NCBI GenBank assembly: GCA_029946045.1
Contig: JAQSDS010000431.1
Coordinates: 1-13,738 of the forward strand
From: Rhodoferax sp.
Lineage (GTDB): Bacteria > Pseudomonadota > Gammaproteobacteria > Burkholderiales > Burkholderiaceae_C
Direction: 5' to 3'
Length of the DNA: 13,738 nt
In this document: in pieces, positions 1-5,877 of the stretch
Layout of the letters: each line of letters starts with the position of its first letter
Position numbering within the stretch: the first letter of the stretch is position 1
Translations under genes and position numbers: made by a program
The notes under the pieces: generated by a model
Databases searched by the model: none
What the model was told of the DNA's origin: nothing
The model's input: the letters and a program-made list of their open reading frames with translations, nothing else

Positions 1-614
1 GCGTCAGTGACCGTGGCAATGCCGATGATCTGGCCCATGGTGTTGAGGTAGCGAATGAACGACAGGGGGTCCATGCCATTGCGCAGCACATCGGAGCTGA
101 AACGCACCGAAATATGCCAATGGTCGGCATTGGCCGTGTTGCCGTTGATGCGCTGCACTTGCTCGGTGTCCGCCGTTGGCAGACTGTGTTCCACCTTGGC
201 TGACCCGGTCATCGTTTTGGGCGGATCCAGGTAAGCGCGCAGCAAAACCACCAGTGGTTCGCCCTGTTGCAGTAGTTCTGCATTACCCTCGTGTTCGCCT
301 GCCGCCACGCTATCGACCAGCGCGCCAATATGGTCGCCGCAGGACAGCAGCAACACCACCAGTTTGTCGGCCAATGCCATCTTGCCGGCGCGTACCTTGT
401 CGAGCACACTTTCAACCACATGGGTAAAAGCCACCACATGATCCAGACTGAACAGGCCCGCCGAGCCCTTGATGGTGTGGGCGGCGCGAAAGATGGCGTT
501 GATCATCTCGCTCTTGTCGTCCGTGCCTTCCACTGCCAACAGGGCGGTTTCCATGTCTTCCAGAAGCTCGCGGCTTTCCAAAATGAATGTCTCGAGTGCG
601 TCATCCAGATCCAT
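1..614 (-). CDS. cheA: Chemotaxis histidine kinase CheA, N-terminal part (cut by window edge)
   Basis: CheA is the cytoplasmic kinase that autophosphorylates on its Hpt domain and passes phosphate to CheY and CheB. The 204 residues present are open to the left edge. Residues about 1-110 form the P1/Hpt domain. The motif A-A-H-T-I-K-G-S puts the phospho-accepting histidine at position 46. After a short linker, residues about 165-204 (beginning W-H-I-S-V-R-F) look like the start of a P2-type response-regulator docking region. Dimerisation, ATPase and CheW-like domains must lie beyond the window. The ATG is preceded by AAGGAG with a 5-base spacer and lies one base after the stop of the STAS gene, so translation is probably coupled. 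It is the last visible gene of the mcp-cheY-STAS-cheA operon. No frameshift or stop was found on reading every codon. Confidence 0.93.
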   Translation of the reverse strand, partial: MDLDDALETFILESRELLEDMETALLAVEGTDDKSEMINAIFRAAHTIKGSAGLFSLDHVVAFTHVVESVLDKVRAGKMALADKLVVLLLSCGDHIGALVDSVAAGEHEGNAELLQQGEPLVVLLRAYLDPPKTMTGSAKVEHSLPTADTEQVQRINGNTANADHWHISVRFSSDVLRNGMDPLSFIRYLNTMGQIIGIATVTD

Positions 615-615
615 A

Positions 616-927
616 TCAACTCCTTGCAGCACCGCTGGTGGTGCGCGATTCCATGACCAGGTGATCACCAAAATAGGCTGCCACATTGAGCAGCTCAAAG
701 ACTTCAATCACCGCCGGGCTGTGCGCCACCAGCTTGACATCGCGCTGTGCCGCAAGCGCCGTGTTTTTGGCGAGCATCAGCAGTTGCACACCGGCTGTGT
801 CGAGTTCGGTGACGCCGGACAAGTCAATCTCATCCACCGGCGGTGTGGCCAGCAAAACCGGCTTGAGCTCCATGGCTCGAAAAATGGTGAGCTCGCCCTC
901 GATTCGCAAACGGTTTGGTTCATTCAT
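616..927 (-). CDS. STAS-domain protein of the chemotaxis operon
   Basis: This is a small single-domain protein (103 residues from ATG 927) with the STAS/SpoIIAA-like fold signature: a beta strand I-D-L-S-G followed by V-T-E-L-D-T-A-G and a helix. The turn that carries the phospho-acceptor serine in SpoIIAA-type anti-anti-sigma factors (usually D-S-S-G) reads D-T-A-G here, nearer to the MlaB-type D-T-G-G turn, so phosphorylation is not assured. A GTG at 936 could add three residues. The ATG at 927 is preferred because it forms an ATGA overlap with the cheY stop, although neither start has a strong Shine-Dalgarno. Lying between cheY and cheA, it probably takes part in the same signalling complex. 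Its exact role is unknown; membrane lipid transport is unlikely from the context. Confidence 0.82.
   Translation of the reverse strand: MNEPNRLRIEGELTIFRAMELKPVLLATPPVDEIDLSGVTELDTAGVQLLMLAKNTALAAQRDVKLVAHSPAVIEVFELLNVAAYFGDHLVMESRTTSGAARS
620..625 (-). promoter_or_regulatory. Ribosome binding site of cheA inside the STAS gene
   Basis: The minus strand reads AAGGAG, then five bases (TTGAT), then the cheA ATG. The site overlaps the last codons of the STAS gene, whose TGA lies one base before the ATG. It fixes the cheA start and suggests coupled translation. Confidence 0.8.
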
Positions 928-1292
928 GGCAGGCACAGCCGCTGGACTGCTCCAATTAATTGTTCCGGTTGGAACGGTTTAACCACCCAGGCACGCGCAC
1001 CGGCGGCCTGACCTTCCCGCTTTTTGGATTCTTCAGATTCGGTGGTGAGCATGATGACCGGCGTGAACTTGTAGGCCGCCATCTGCTTCACGGTCTTCAA
1101 AAACGTGATGCCATCCATCACCGGCATATTGACGTCGCTGATGATCATGTGGACTTTCTGGCCGGTGAGCTTGGACAAGGCGTCCTTACCATCGCAGCCT
1201 TCCAGTACCTCGTAACCCGCACCTTTGAGCGCAATCCCGACCACCCTGCGCATAGAGGCAGAGTCGTCAACAATCAAGATGGTTTTAGCCAT
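924..1292 (-). CDS. cheY: CheY-like single-domain response regulator
   Basis: This 122-residue receiver domain has no output domain. All catalytic residues of the family are visible: the acidic pair D9-D10, the phospho-acceptor D53 in S-D-V-N-M-P, T83 in M-L-T-T-E and K105 in V-V-K-P-F. When phosphorylated by CheA it would bind the flagellar switch or another partner. The position of the E. coli CheY switch tyrosine Y106 is a tryptophan here (W102 in A-R-A-W-V-V-K-P). GAGGA lies five bases before the ATG, and the stop overlaps the STAS start as ATGA. It is 8 bp downstream of the mcp gene. Receiver identity is certain. Whether it drives the motor or another process is inferred only from its neighbours cheA and the flg genes. 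Confidence 0.93.
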   Translation of the reverse strand: MAKTILIVDDSASMRRVVGIALKGAGYEVLEGCDGKDALSKLTGQKVHMIISDVNMPVMDGITFLKTVKQMAAYKFTPVIMLTTESEESKKREGQAAGARAWVVKPFQPEQLIGAVQRLCLP

Positions 1293-1300
1293 GGCTTCCT

Positions 1301-2452
1301 CTAGAAAAAACTGATGTCGTTGCTGTTCTTTTGATCAAGCGCTCCACCCACATGCACCACATGCTGATCTGTCATGACGTAGGTTTCCTTGAGCTCGTCC
1401 AACAAACCATGCGCTTCGAGCGGCTGCAGTACAAGGGATTTCCGGTAGTCCTGCTGGTGCTGCTGAAAAAATGCGGGCAGGCGTTCGATGTTGTCCTTGA
1501 CGTGATTCATGATCTGGCTGACGCGGTCCTGAAACTGCATTTGCACCAGCGAGTCGTTGATCTCCGACTTGATGCCGATGCTCTCGTTCTTGAGTAAGGA
1601 GCCCGAGCGCATCAACGCATCGGTAATACCCTGAAAGTCAGCCAGCACGCCATGGATGGTGCTTTGCGCCGTCAGCATCGATTCGTCCTGCTGGTCAACG
1701 GCCTGCCGTACCACATTACAGGTTTCAACGATGGCGCTGCTGATGATGCCGACGTTCTTGGCGATGTGCCGGCCGGTTTCTCCGGATTGACCAGAGAGCA
1801 CACGGAATTCGTTAGCCACCACGGCAAAACCTCGCCCGTGTACACCCGAGCGAGCCGCTTCGATGGCGGCATTGAGCGCGAGCAGGTTGCTCTGCTGCGA
1901 AATCTTGGCCACCTCGGCTGCCATTTCCTTCAGCTCCGAGGTGAATCGACCCAGACCTTGAACCTTGTCGAGCATGCCAAGAAGCCCGTTCATGGCGGTG
2001 TTTTGCGAAGCGATCACAGCGCTGAGCTTTTGTTCACTTCGGCTGAATACGGCGACCAGACCCGTTTCGTCGTCTTCTATGGTTTGTGTTTCCAGCGCAG
2101 ACGTATGCACAGCTGCTTCAAGCTTGTCGACGATGCCGCAAAAGCGCTCCGACAACGACTCGATGGCCGTGGCCATTTGTGCCCGTGACAACTCGATGTG
2201 ACCGCTCCATACTGGCGCGAGTTGCTCACTGAACTGGGTCTGGCTGTTGAGATAGTCCTGGATGGAAGCCATCAGAGCAGTTTCTCTGGCTTGCAATTGC
2301 CTGCTCAGTAGCACACCAGCCAAGAAAATAATGCAGCCCAGCGTGATGGCAGCCCATGTCGGTTCACCCATGGCCACAATGGCGAGCGCGCTAATCAGAC
2401 TCAGAGCCGCAGGGTAAAGCTGCAGCGGGACGGAGCGTTTAAAGAGACTCAA
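1301..2452 (-). CDS. Methyl-accepting chemotaxis-like receptor with CheZ-like motif
   Basis: This is a 383-residue receptor. Two hydrophobic segments (about 12-28 and 33-50) are separated by only a few residues (M-G-E-P-T), so there is essentially no periplasmic sensor domain. The cytoplasmic signalling hairpin is clear at about 182-222 (Q-S-N-L-L-A-L-N-A-A-I-E-A-A-R then G-R-G-F-A-V-V-A-N-E). Further on, residues 307-313 read F-Q-D-R-V-S-Q, matching the D-x-x-x-Q catalytic helix of CheZ (D309, Q313). The C-terminus ends in D-I-S-F-F. The start is TTG, because an in-frame TGA lies immediately upstream and the first internal ATG (residue 28) would remove the first membrane helix. GGAGAG is placed five bases before the TTG. 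It heads the operon mcp-cheY-STAS-cheA. Signal input is probably cytoplasmic or from the membrane; the ligand is unknown. Confidence 0.9.
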   Translation of the reverse strand: MSLFKRSVPLQLYPAALSLISALAIVAMGEPTWAAITLGCIIFLAGVLLSRQLQARETALMASIQDYLNSQTQFSEQLAPVWSGHIELSRAQMATAIESLSERFCGIVDKLEAAVHTSALETQTIEDDETGLVAVFSRSEQKLSAVIASQNTAMNGLLGMLDKVQGLGRFTSELKEMAAEVAKISQQSNLLALNAAIEAARSGVHGRGFAVVANEFRVLSGQSGETGRHIAKNVGIISSAIVETCNVVRQAVDQQDESMLTAQSTIHGVLADFQGITDALMRSGSLLKNESIGIKSEINDSLVQMQFQDRVSQIMNHVKDNIERLPAFFQQHQQDYRKSLVLQPLEAHGLLDELKETYVMTDQHVVHVGGALDQKNSNDISFF

Positions 2453-2481
2453 TCAAGCTCTCCAAGGCACTGCGGCATCAT
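2449..2481 (-). other. Possible ten-codon leader ORF overlapping the mcp start
   Basis: An ATG-ATG pair at 2481-2476 opens a ten-codon frame (MMPQCLGELD) whose TGA overlaps the TTG start of mcp in a TTGA arrangement. Its codons run through the mcp Shine-Dalgarno. It has no clear ribosome binding site of its own, so it may be chance. If translated it would couple to mcp initiation. Confidence 0.2.
2450..2463 (-). promoter_or_regulatory. Ribosome binding site and TTG start of the mcp gene
   Basis: The minus strand reads GGAGAG at 2463-2458, a five-base spacer CTTGA, then TTG at 2452-2450. The spacer ends in an in-frame TGA, so no earlier start exists in this frame. This supports the unusual TTG start. 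Confidence 0.65.
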
Positions 2482-2492
2482 GGCGATGCCGC
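2472..2492 (-). repeat. Hairpin just upstream of the mcp ribosome binding site
   Basis: This is a perfect 8-bp inverted repeat, GCGGCATC (2472-2479) and GATGCCGC (2485-2492), with a five-base loop. It lies eight bases before the mcp Shine-Dalgarno in the presumed leader, where a hairpin could affect initiation. No U-run follows, so it is not an intrinsic terminator. Confidence 0.45.
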
Positions 2493-2534
2493 TGACTAAT
2501 AAATGAGGTGGCAAGTAACAACATTTTTGGCTTT

Positions 2535-2547
2535 ATTGGGAGCCAAT
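2535..2547. repeat. Short inverted repeat ATTGG-GAG-CCAAT
   Basis: Perfect 5-bp arms flank a three-base centre in the divergent region. It could be half of a protein-binding operator or a small hairpin. The arms are short enough to arise by chance. Confidence 0.3.
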
Positions 2548-2564
2548 CTTCGGCTTTTCCCACT

Positions 2565-2622
2565 GCCTCGATCGGGCGAAAAGAAGGGCTATTCCCCTTC
2601 TATTATTCAAGTGGATCGAGGC
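2565..2622. repeat. Nested inverted repeats in the mcp/DGC divergent region
   Basis: An outer perfect 9-bp pair, GCCTCGATC (2565-2573) and GATCGAGGC (2614-2622), encloses an inner perfect 7-bp pair, AGAAGGG (2582-2588) and CCCTTCT (2595-2601), with a six-base loop. Transcribed in either direction this would fold as a stem with an internal hairpin. It could be a structured leader of the cyclase mRNA or of the receptor mRNA, or a double operator. It does not resemble the c-di-GMP class I riboswitch core that I know. The pairing is seen directly; the function is not known. Confidence 0.5.
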
Positions 2623-2696
2623 GCGTTGTTGGTCAAATTCAAGCCATTGACTCTTAACGCGTACCTGTAACCTTGTCACGCAGCACCGAGGCCAGC

Positions 2697-4109
2697 ATGA
2701 TAGAAAACGACCTGATCTACAACTTTGCCAAGCAACATGTCATTGGGGCTTCTGGTCTGGTGGCCATGCTGATGCCGCAGACCTTCGGCGCTGGCATTGC
2801 AGTGAAAAGCCTGGACGGTCGTTACCAACTGGTCAACAAAGCGATGGAGAACCTGCTCTGCAGCAGCACTTACCCACTGGCAGGCATGACCGACACCGAC
2901 CTGTTTCCGGCTGAAGTTGTGACCCAGCTCGAGCGCTCCGACCAACAAATCATGAAGGGTGTGGCAGCAGTCAACGAAGCCTTGAATTTTTCAGTCAAGG
3001 GCTTGTTTGTGCAATGCCTGTGGCTTAAGTTTCCAGTCCATGGGCCCGATGGGCAAGTGCTGTTCATCGGTGCCGCAGTGATCGACCTGGCACGTCATCA
3101 AGACGTGGTGAAACTTCAGGAGGCGCTGGGACGACTGCAGCTAGCAAACCAGGAGTTACAGAGAAACCTGGCCGAGCTCGACCATGTGGCAAGCACAGAC
3201 AAGCTGACCGGCACCTGGAACCGGCGGCGCCTTGCCGAAGCCCTGGTCAATGAAATGGACCGACTGAGACGCTACAACCATCCCTTGAGCCTTTTGATCA
3301 TCGACATTGATTTTTTTAAAAAGGTCAACGACGTCCACGGCCATACCGCGGGCGACAAGGTACTGACGATGCTGGCCTCTTTGGTGCAGTCCACGCTGCG
3401 CACCAGTGATTCACTGACGCGATGGGGTGGTGAAGAATTTATTGTGCTGTGCCCCAACAGCACGATGTCGACCGCGGTTGTGTTGGCCGAAAGGTTACGC
3501 GAGAGCGTGAATCAAACTATTTTCCCGGACGTTGGAAACATCACTGTAAGTTTGGGTGTGGCTGAATGCATCAGCAACGAAACCTGGGAACAATGGTTCA
3601 ACCGCGCCGATGCCGCGCTCTACCGCGCCAAAAGCGGTGGCCGCAACCAGACCCAGTTTGCCGCGGAGGTGCCGACACAGCTCGATGCCGGAGAAAACGT
3701 TGCTGCCAATTTTGTCAAGTTGACCTGGCATCCGGCTTACGAGAGCGGAAATACCAACATCGATGACCAACACCGTGGACTGTTCGGTGATGCCAACAAA
3801 ATTTTGGGTGCCATGCTCACGGGACGCCCACCGGAAGAGGTCGCCGTACTGGTCAAAACCCTGCTTGACGATGTGGCGAAACATTTTCATGATGAAGAGA
3901 TCACCATTGCAGCAGCCGGCTACCCTGGCGCGCCGACCCACGCCAAAATGCATCAGAAGCTGATGGCCGATGCGTCCGAGCTGGCACTAGGCTTTGATGC
4001 TGGGACGCTGAACATCGGAGAACTCTTCAAATTCATTGCGCACGATGTCATTGCCCGTCACATCCTGAAGGCCGACCGGGAATATTTTCCATATCTGAAA
4101 GCGCTCTAA
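2697..4109 (+). CDS. Diguanylate cyclase: PAS-GGDEF-bacteriohemerythrin fusion
   Basis: This 470-residue cytoplasmic protein has no membrane segment. A PAS-like domain spans about 28-132, with D-G-R-Y-Q-L-V-N-K and D-T-D-L-F-P. A coiled-coil linker covers about 133-164. The GGDEF domain follows, with the active motif G-G-E-E-F at 244-248 and the inhibitory-site R-T-S-D at 235-238, five residues before it. The C-terminus is a full bacteriohemerythrin domain with the di-iron ligands H359, H396, E400, H415, H419, H455 and D460. It should therefore make c-di-GMP from GTP with product inhibition, under control of O2, NO or redox state through the di-iron site. The ATG at 2697 with GAGG five bases upstream is preferred over the TTG at 2673. 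It is first in a likely operon with the HDOD and YcgR genes. Confidence 0.92.
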   Translation: MIENDLIYNFAKQHVIGASGLVAMLMPQTFGAGIAVKSLDGRYQLVNKAMENLLCSSTYPLAGMTDTDLFPAEVVTQLERSDQQIMKGVAAVNEALNFSVKGLFVQCLWLKFPVHGPDGQVLFIGAAVIDLARHQDVVKLQEALGRLQLANQELQRNLAELDHVASTDKLTGTWNRRRLAEALVNEMDRLRRYNHPLSLLIIDIDFFKKVNDVHGHTAGDKVLTMLASLVQSTLRTSDSLTRWGGEEFIVLCPNSTMSTAVVLAERLRESVNQTIFPDVGNITVSLGVAECISNETWEQWFNRADAALYRAKSGGRNQTQFAAEVPTQLDAGENVAANFVKLTWHPAYESGNTNIDDQHRGLFGDANKILGAMLTGRPPEEVAVLVKTLLDDVAKHFHDEEITIAAAGYPGAPTHAKMHQKLMADASELALGFDAGTLNIGELFKFIAHDVIARHILKADREYFPYLKAL

Positions 4110-4121
4110 CTCGCCTGCACC

Positions 4122-4964
4122 ATGGATCCTGAACTCGCCAAAAAATTGATCGCTGCTGTTGATCGCATGCCGGCCTTCCCAAAAAACGTACAGGAGCTGC
4201 TTGAGCTGACGCGTCACATGGATTGTTCGCCCAAAGAAGTGGTGTTGGTGATTGAAAAGGACCCGGTACTCACAGTCAAGATCCTCCGGGTCATCAACGC
4301 CGCCTACTTCAACCTGCGACGACCCATCACTTCGGTCAACCATGCAGTGATATTTCTTGGTTTCAACACCATCAAGAACCTGTCCCTGGGCGTGGCTGCC
4401 ATCGGCATCCTGCCAGCCCACAACTCGGCCGATTTCGATGGCCAACAGTGCCTACTGCATTCGCTGAGCTGTGCCGGCATTGCCCAGCAGATTGCCCTGC
4501 GGGTGGCAGACGTCGATCCCATGGAGTGCTACGTGGCGGGACTGTTGCATGATTTCGGAAAGCTCGTGCTGGCGCAGTATTTTCCGGACGAATTCAAACA
4601 GGCCCTGGAACACAGCCTCACCCATGCCACATCGCTGCACCTCAGCCTGCGTGAGATCATGGGCATTGACCACTCGAGCATCGGCGCCATGCTGGTTGAA
4701 AAATGGCGCTTTCCTGAAAAGCTGGTGGAAGCCATCCGGTACCAGTACGGTCCTGAGCTCAAGGATACCCCCATGATCGCGTGTGTCTTCACGGCCAATC
4801 AGATCAGTAAGAAATTAGCGTTTGGATTTGCCGGCAATACCTGTGTTGAAGAATTGCCACCAAGCATCGTCACACGGCTCGGGGGCAACCTGGACGAGGT
4901 CATTGCCTCACTGGGGGACCTTGCGCCGATGTATGAAGAAGCAAAAAAATTCTCCAGAATGTAA
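4122..4964 (+). CDS. HDOD-domain signalling protein
   Basis: This 280-residue protein consists mainly of an HDOD domain (about 10-210), recognisable from M-P-A-F-P-K-N, D-P-V-L-T-V-K-I-L-R-V-I-N, and I-x-F-L-G-F-N-T-I-K-N-L. Remnants of the HD phosphohydrolase metal site are kept (H113, L-L-H-D-F-G-K with H143-D144, and H184 in G-I-D-H-S-S-I-G). HDOD proteins are usually non-enzymatic adaptors or regulators, often near chemotaxis, c-di-GMP and motility genes. It starts 12 bp after the cyclase stop without a strong Shine-Dalgarno, so it is probably translated from the same message. The role could be scaffolding or regulation of the cyclase or brake. A nuclease or phosphodiesterase activity cannot be excluded from the sequence. 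Confidence 0.87.
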   Translation: MDPELAKKLIAAVDRMPAFPKNVQELLELTRHMDCSPKEVVLVIEKDPVLTVKILRVINAAYFNLRRPITSVNHAVIFLGFNTIKNLSLGVAAIGILPAHNSADFDGQQCLLHSLSCAGIAQQIALRVADVDPMECYVAGLLHDFGKLVLAQYFPDEFKQALEHSLTHATSLHLSLREIMGIDHSSIGAMLVEKWRFPEKLVEAIRYQYGPELKDTPMIACVFTANQISKKLAFGFAGNTCVEELPPSIVTRLGGNLDEVIASLGDLAPMYEEAKKFSRM

Positions 4965-5027
4965 GCATGAGAAATTTACACCTGGATTTTTCAAGCCTGA
5001 TCACAATGATGGCGAACTGAGCTGACA

Positions 5028-5843
5028 ATGCAACGTATCATGCCCAGCGAAATATCATCCATGGATCAAGAACAACCTAGCCCACACGATGCCCTGGAAG
5101 AATCGTGCAAAGGAGCTGCCAACACGATGTTTGCCGGACTCGAAGATTTTCGGACCACCCACCCTAAAGTGATCGGCGATACGCTGCGGCGGCTGATGAG
5201 TCGCAAGGACTTTCTGACCGTCGAAAGTAACCAGCGGCCGGATCGCATCGTGACCCGCATCTTGGCGGTGGACCAGGCGGCCGGGACATTCATCTATGAC
5301 GCAAGCTCCAATGACATGCACAACCGCTGTCTTCTGGAAGCGCAGGAGAATTATTTCTCCGGCACGCAGGACGGCGTGCGCATTCAGTTTGTTGGAGACC
5401 AACCCAAGGGCACTGAATTCGAGGGAACGTTTGCATTTTGTGCACCGCTTCCGCAAAGTCTGTACCGGGTGCAGCGGCGTGAGTTTTTTCGGGCCAATGC
5501 GCCGCTTGCCGAAGCTTATTGCTGCAGTCTGTTTCTGCCTGACCGACATCAGGTCACACTTGATGTTGTTGATCTGTCACTCGATGGCGTGGGTTTGCGC
5601 TCCAAAGACCCAGCACTGGGCACACTGGAAATTGGTAGTGTGGTGCTTAAAGCCGAGCTTAATTTCGGCAAACGAGGCAAGATCGAGACCGGGCTGACTG
5701 TTACCTATTTGCGTAATCTACGGGACGCGGAACACCCGGCTTACCGCATTGGCTGTCGATTCCTGCATTTTCCGAAATCAAAAGAACAAGAACTTCAACG
5801 GCTCATTACTTACCTTGAGCTAGCGCGCCGGGGGCGCGACTAA
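5028..5843 (+). CDS. ycgR: YcgR-type flagellar brake protein (YcgR-N and PilZ domains)
   Basis: This 271-residue protein has a YcgR N-terminal domain (about 45-140) and a C-terminal PilZ domain (about 145-265). The c-di-GMP binding residues are intact: R-x-x-x-R as R151-E-F-F-R155 and D-x-S-x-x-G as D182-L-S184-L-D-G187. In enterobacteria YcgR loaded with c-di-GMP binds the flagellar motor and slows it or biases its direction. Here it lies 63 bp after an HDOD gene and a diguanylate cyclase gene, and it converges on flgN. The start is uncertain: ATGs at 5028, 5040 and 5061 are in frame and none has a strong Shine-Dalgarno. The extra residues at the N-terminus are not part of a domain I recognise. 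The gene belongs to the family with high certainty; orthology to E. coli ycgR is inferred. Confidence 0.88.
   Translation: MQRIMPSEISSMDQEQPSPHDALEESCKGAANTMFAGLEDFRTTHPKVIGDTLRRLMSRKDFLTVESNQRPDRIVTRILAVDQAAGTFIYDASSNDMHNRCLLEAQENYFSGTQDGVRIQFVGDQPKGTEFEGTFAFCAPLPQSLYRVQRREFFRANAPLAEAYCCSLFLPDRHQVTLDVVDLSLDGVGLRSKDPALGTLEIGSVVLKAELNFGKRGKIETGLTVTYLRNLRDAEHPAYRIGCRFLHFPKSKEQELQRLITYLELARRGRD
5824..5838. terminator. Possible hairpin at the end of ycgR
   Basis: A perfect 6-bp GC-only stem, CGCGCC (5824-5829) and GGCGCG (5833-5838), with a three-base loop ends two bases before the ycgR stop codon, between convergent genes. No T-run follows on either strand, so it is not a standard intrinsic terminator. 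The next 34 bp to flgN hold nothing else I can name. Confidence 0.2.
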
Positions 5844-5877
5844 CGTTCTTGGATTTTGATGAGTGGCACCCCGAACT

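Larger units (their letters stand above)
2453..2696. promoter_or_regulatory. Divergent intergenic region between mcp and the DGC gene
   Basis: This 244-bp gap must hold the promoters of the minus-strand chemotaxis operon and the plus-strand c-di-GMP module. I searched by eye for sigma-28 (TAAAGTTT-N11-GCCGATAA), sigma-54 (GG-N10-GC) and sigma-70 boxes and found no convincing match on either strand. It is AT-richer than the flanking genes and contains the inverted repeats listed separately. Confidence 0.5.

Noticed and set aside
2528..2543. Possible sigma-54 promoter (TGG ... GC) upstream of the cyclase gene
   Set aside because: The GG and GC are 11 bases apart instead of 10 and the -12 element reads GGGAGC, unlike TTGCA.
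2542..2573. Sigma-28-like -10 (GCCGAAGA on the minus strand) for the chemotaxis operon
   Set aside because: No TAAAGTTT-like -35 lies 11 bases upstream; the bases there are GC-rich and unrelated.
2565..2622. c-di-GMP riboswitch in the leader of the cyclase gene
   Set aside because: Nested stems are present but none of the conserved GEMM core elements I know can be matched, so only the pairing is reported.
2648..2673. TTGACT with TAACCT as a sigma-70 promoter for the cyclase gene
   Set aside because: The spacer is only 15 bases, the -10 is poor, and the transcript would start almost at the start codon.
4968..5021. 17-codon ORF between the HDOD and ycgR genes
   Set aside because: No ribosome binding site and no recognisable product; expected by chance in a gap of this kind.
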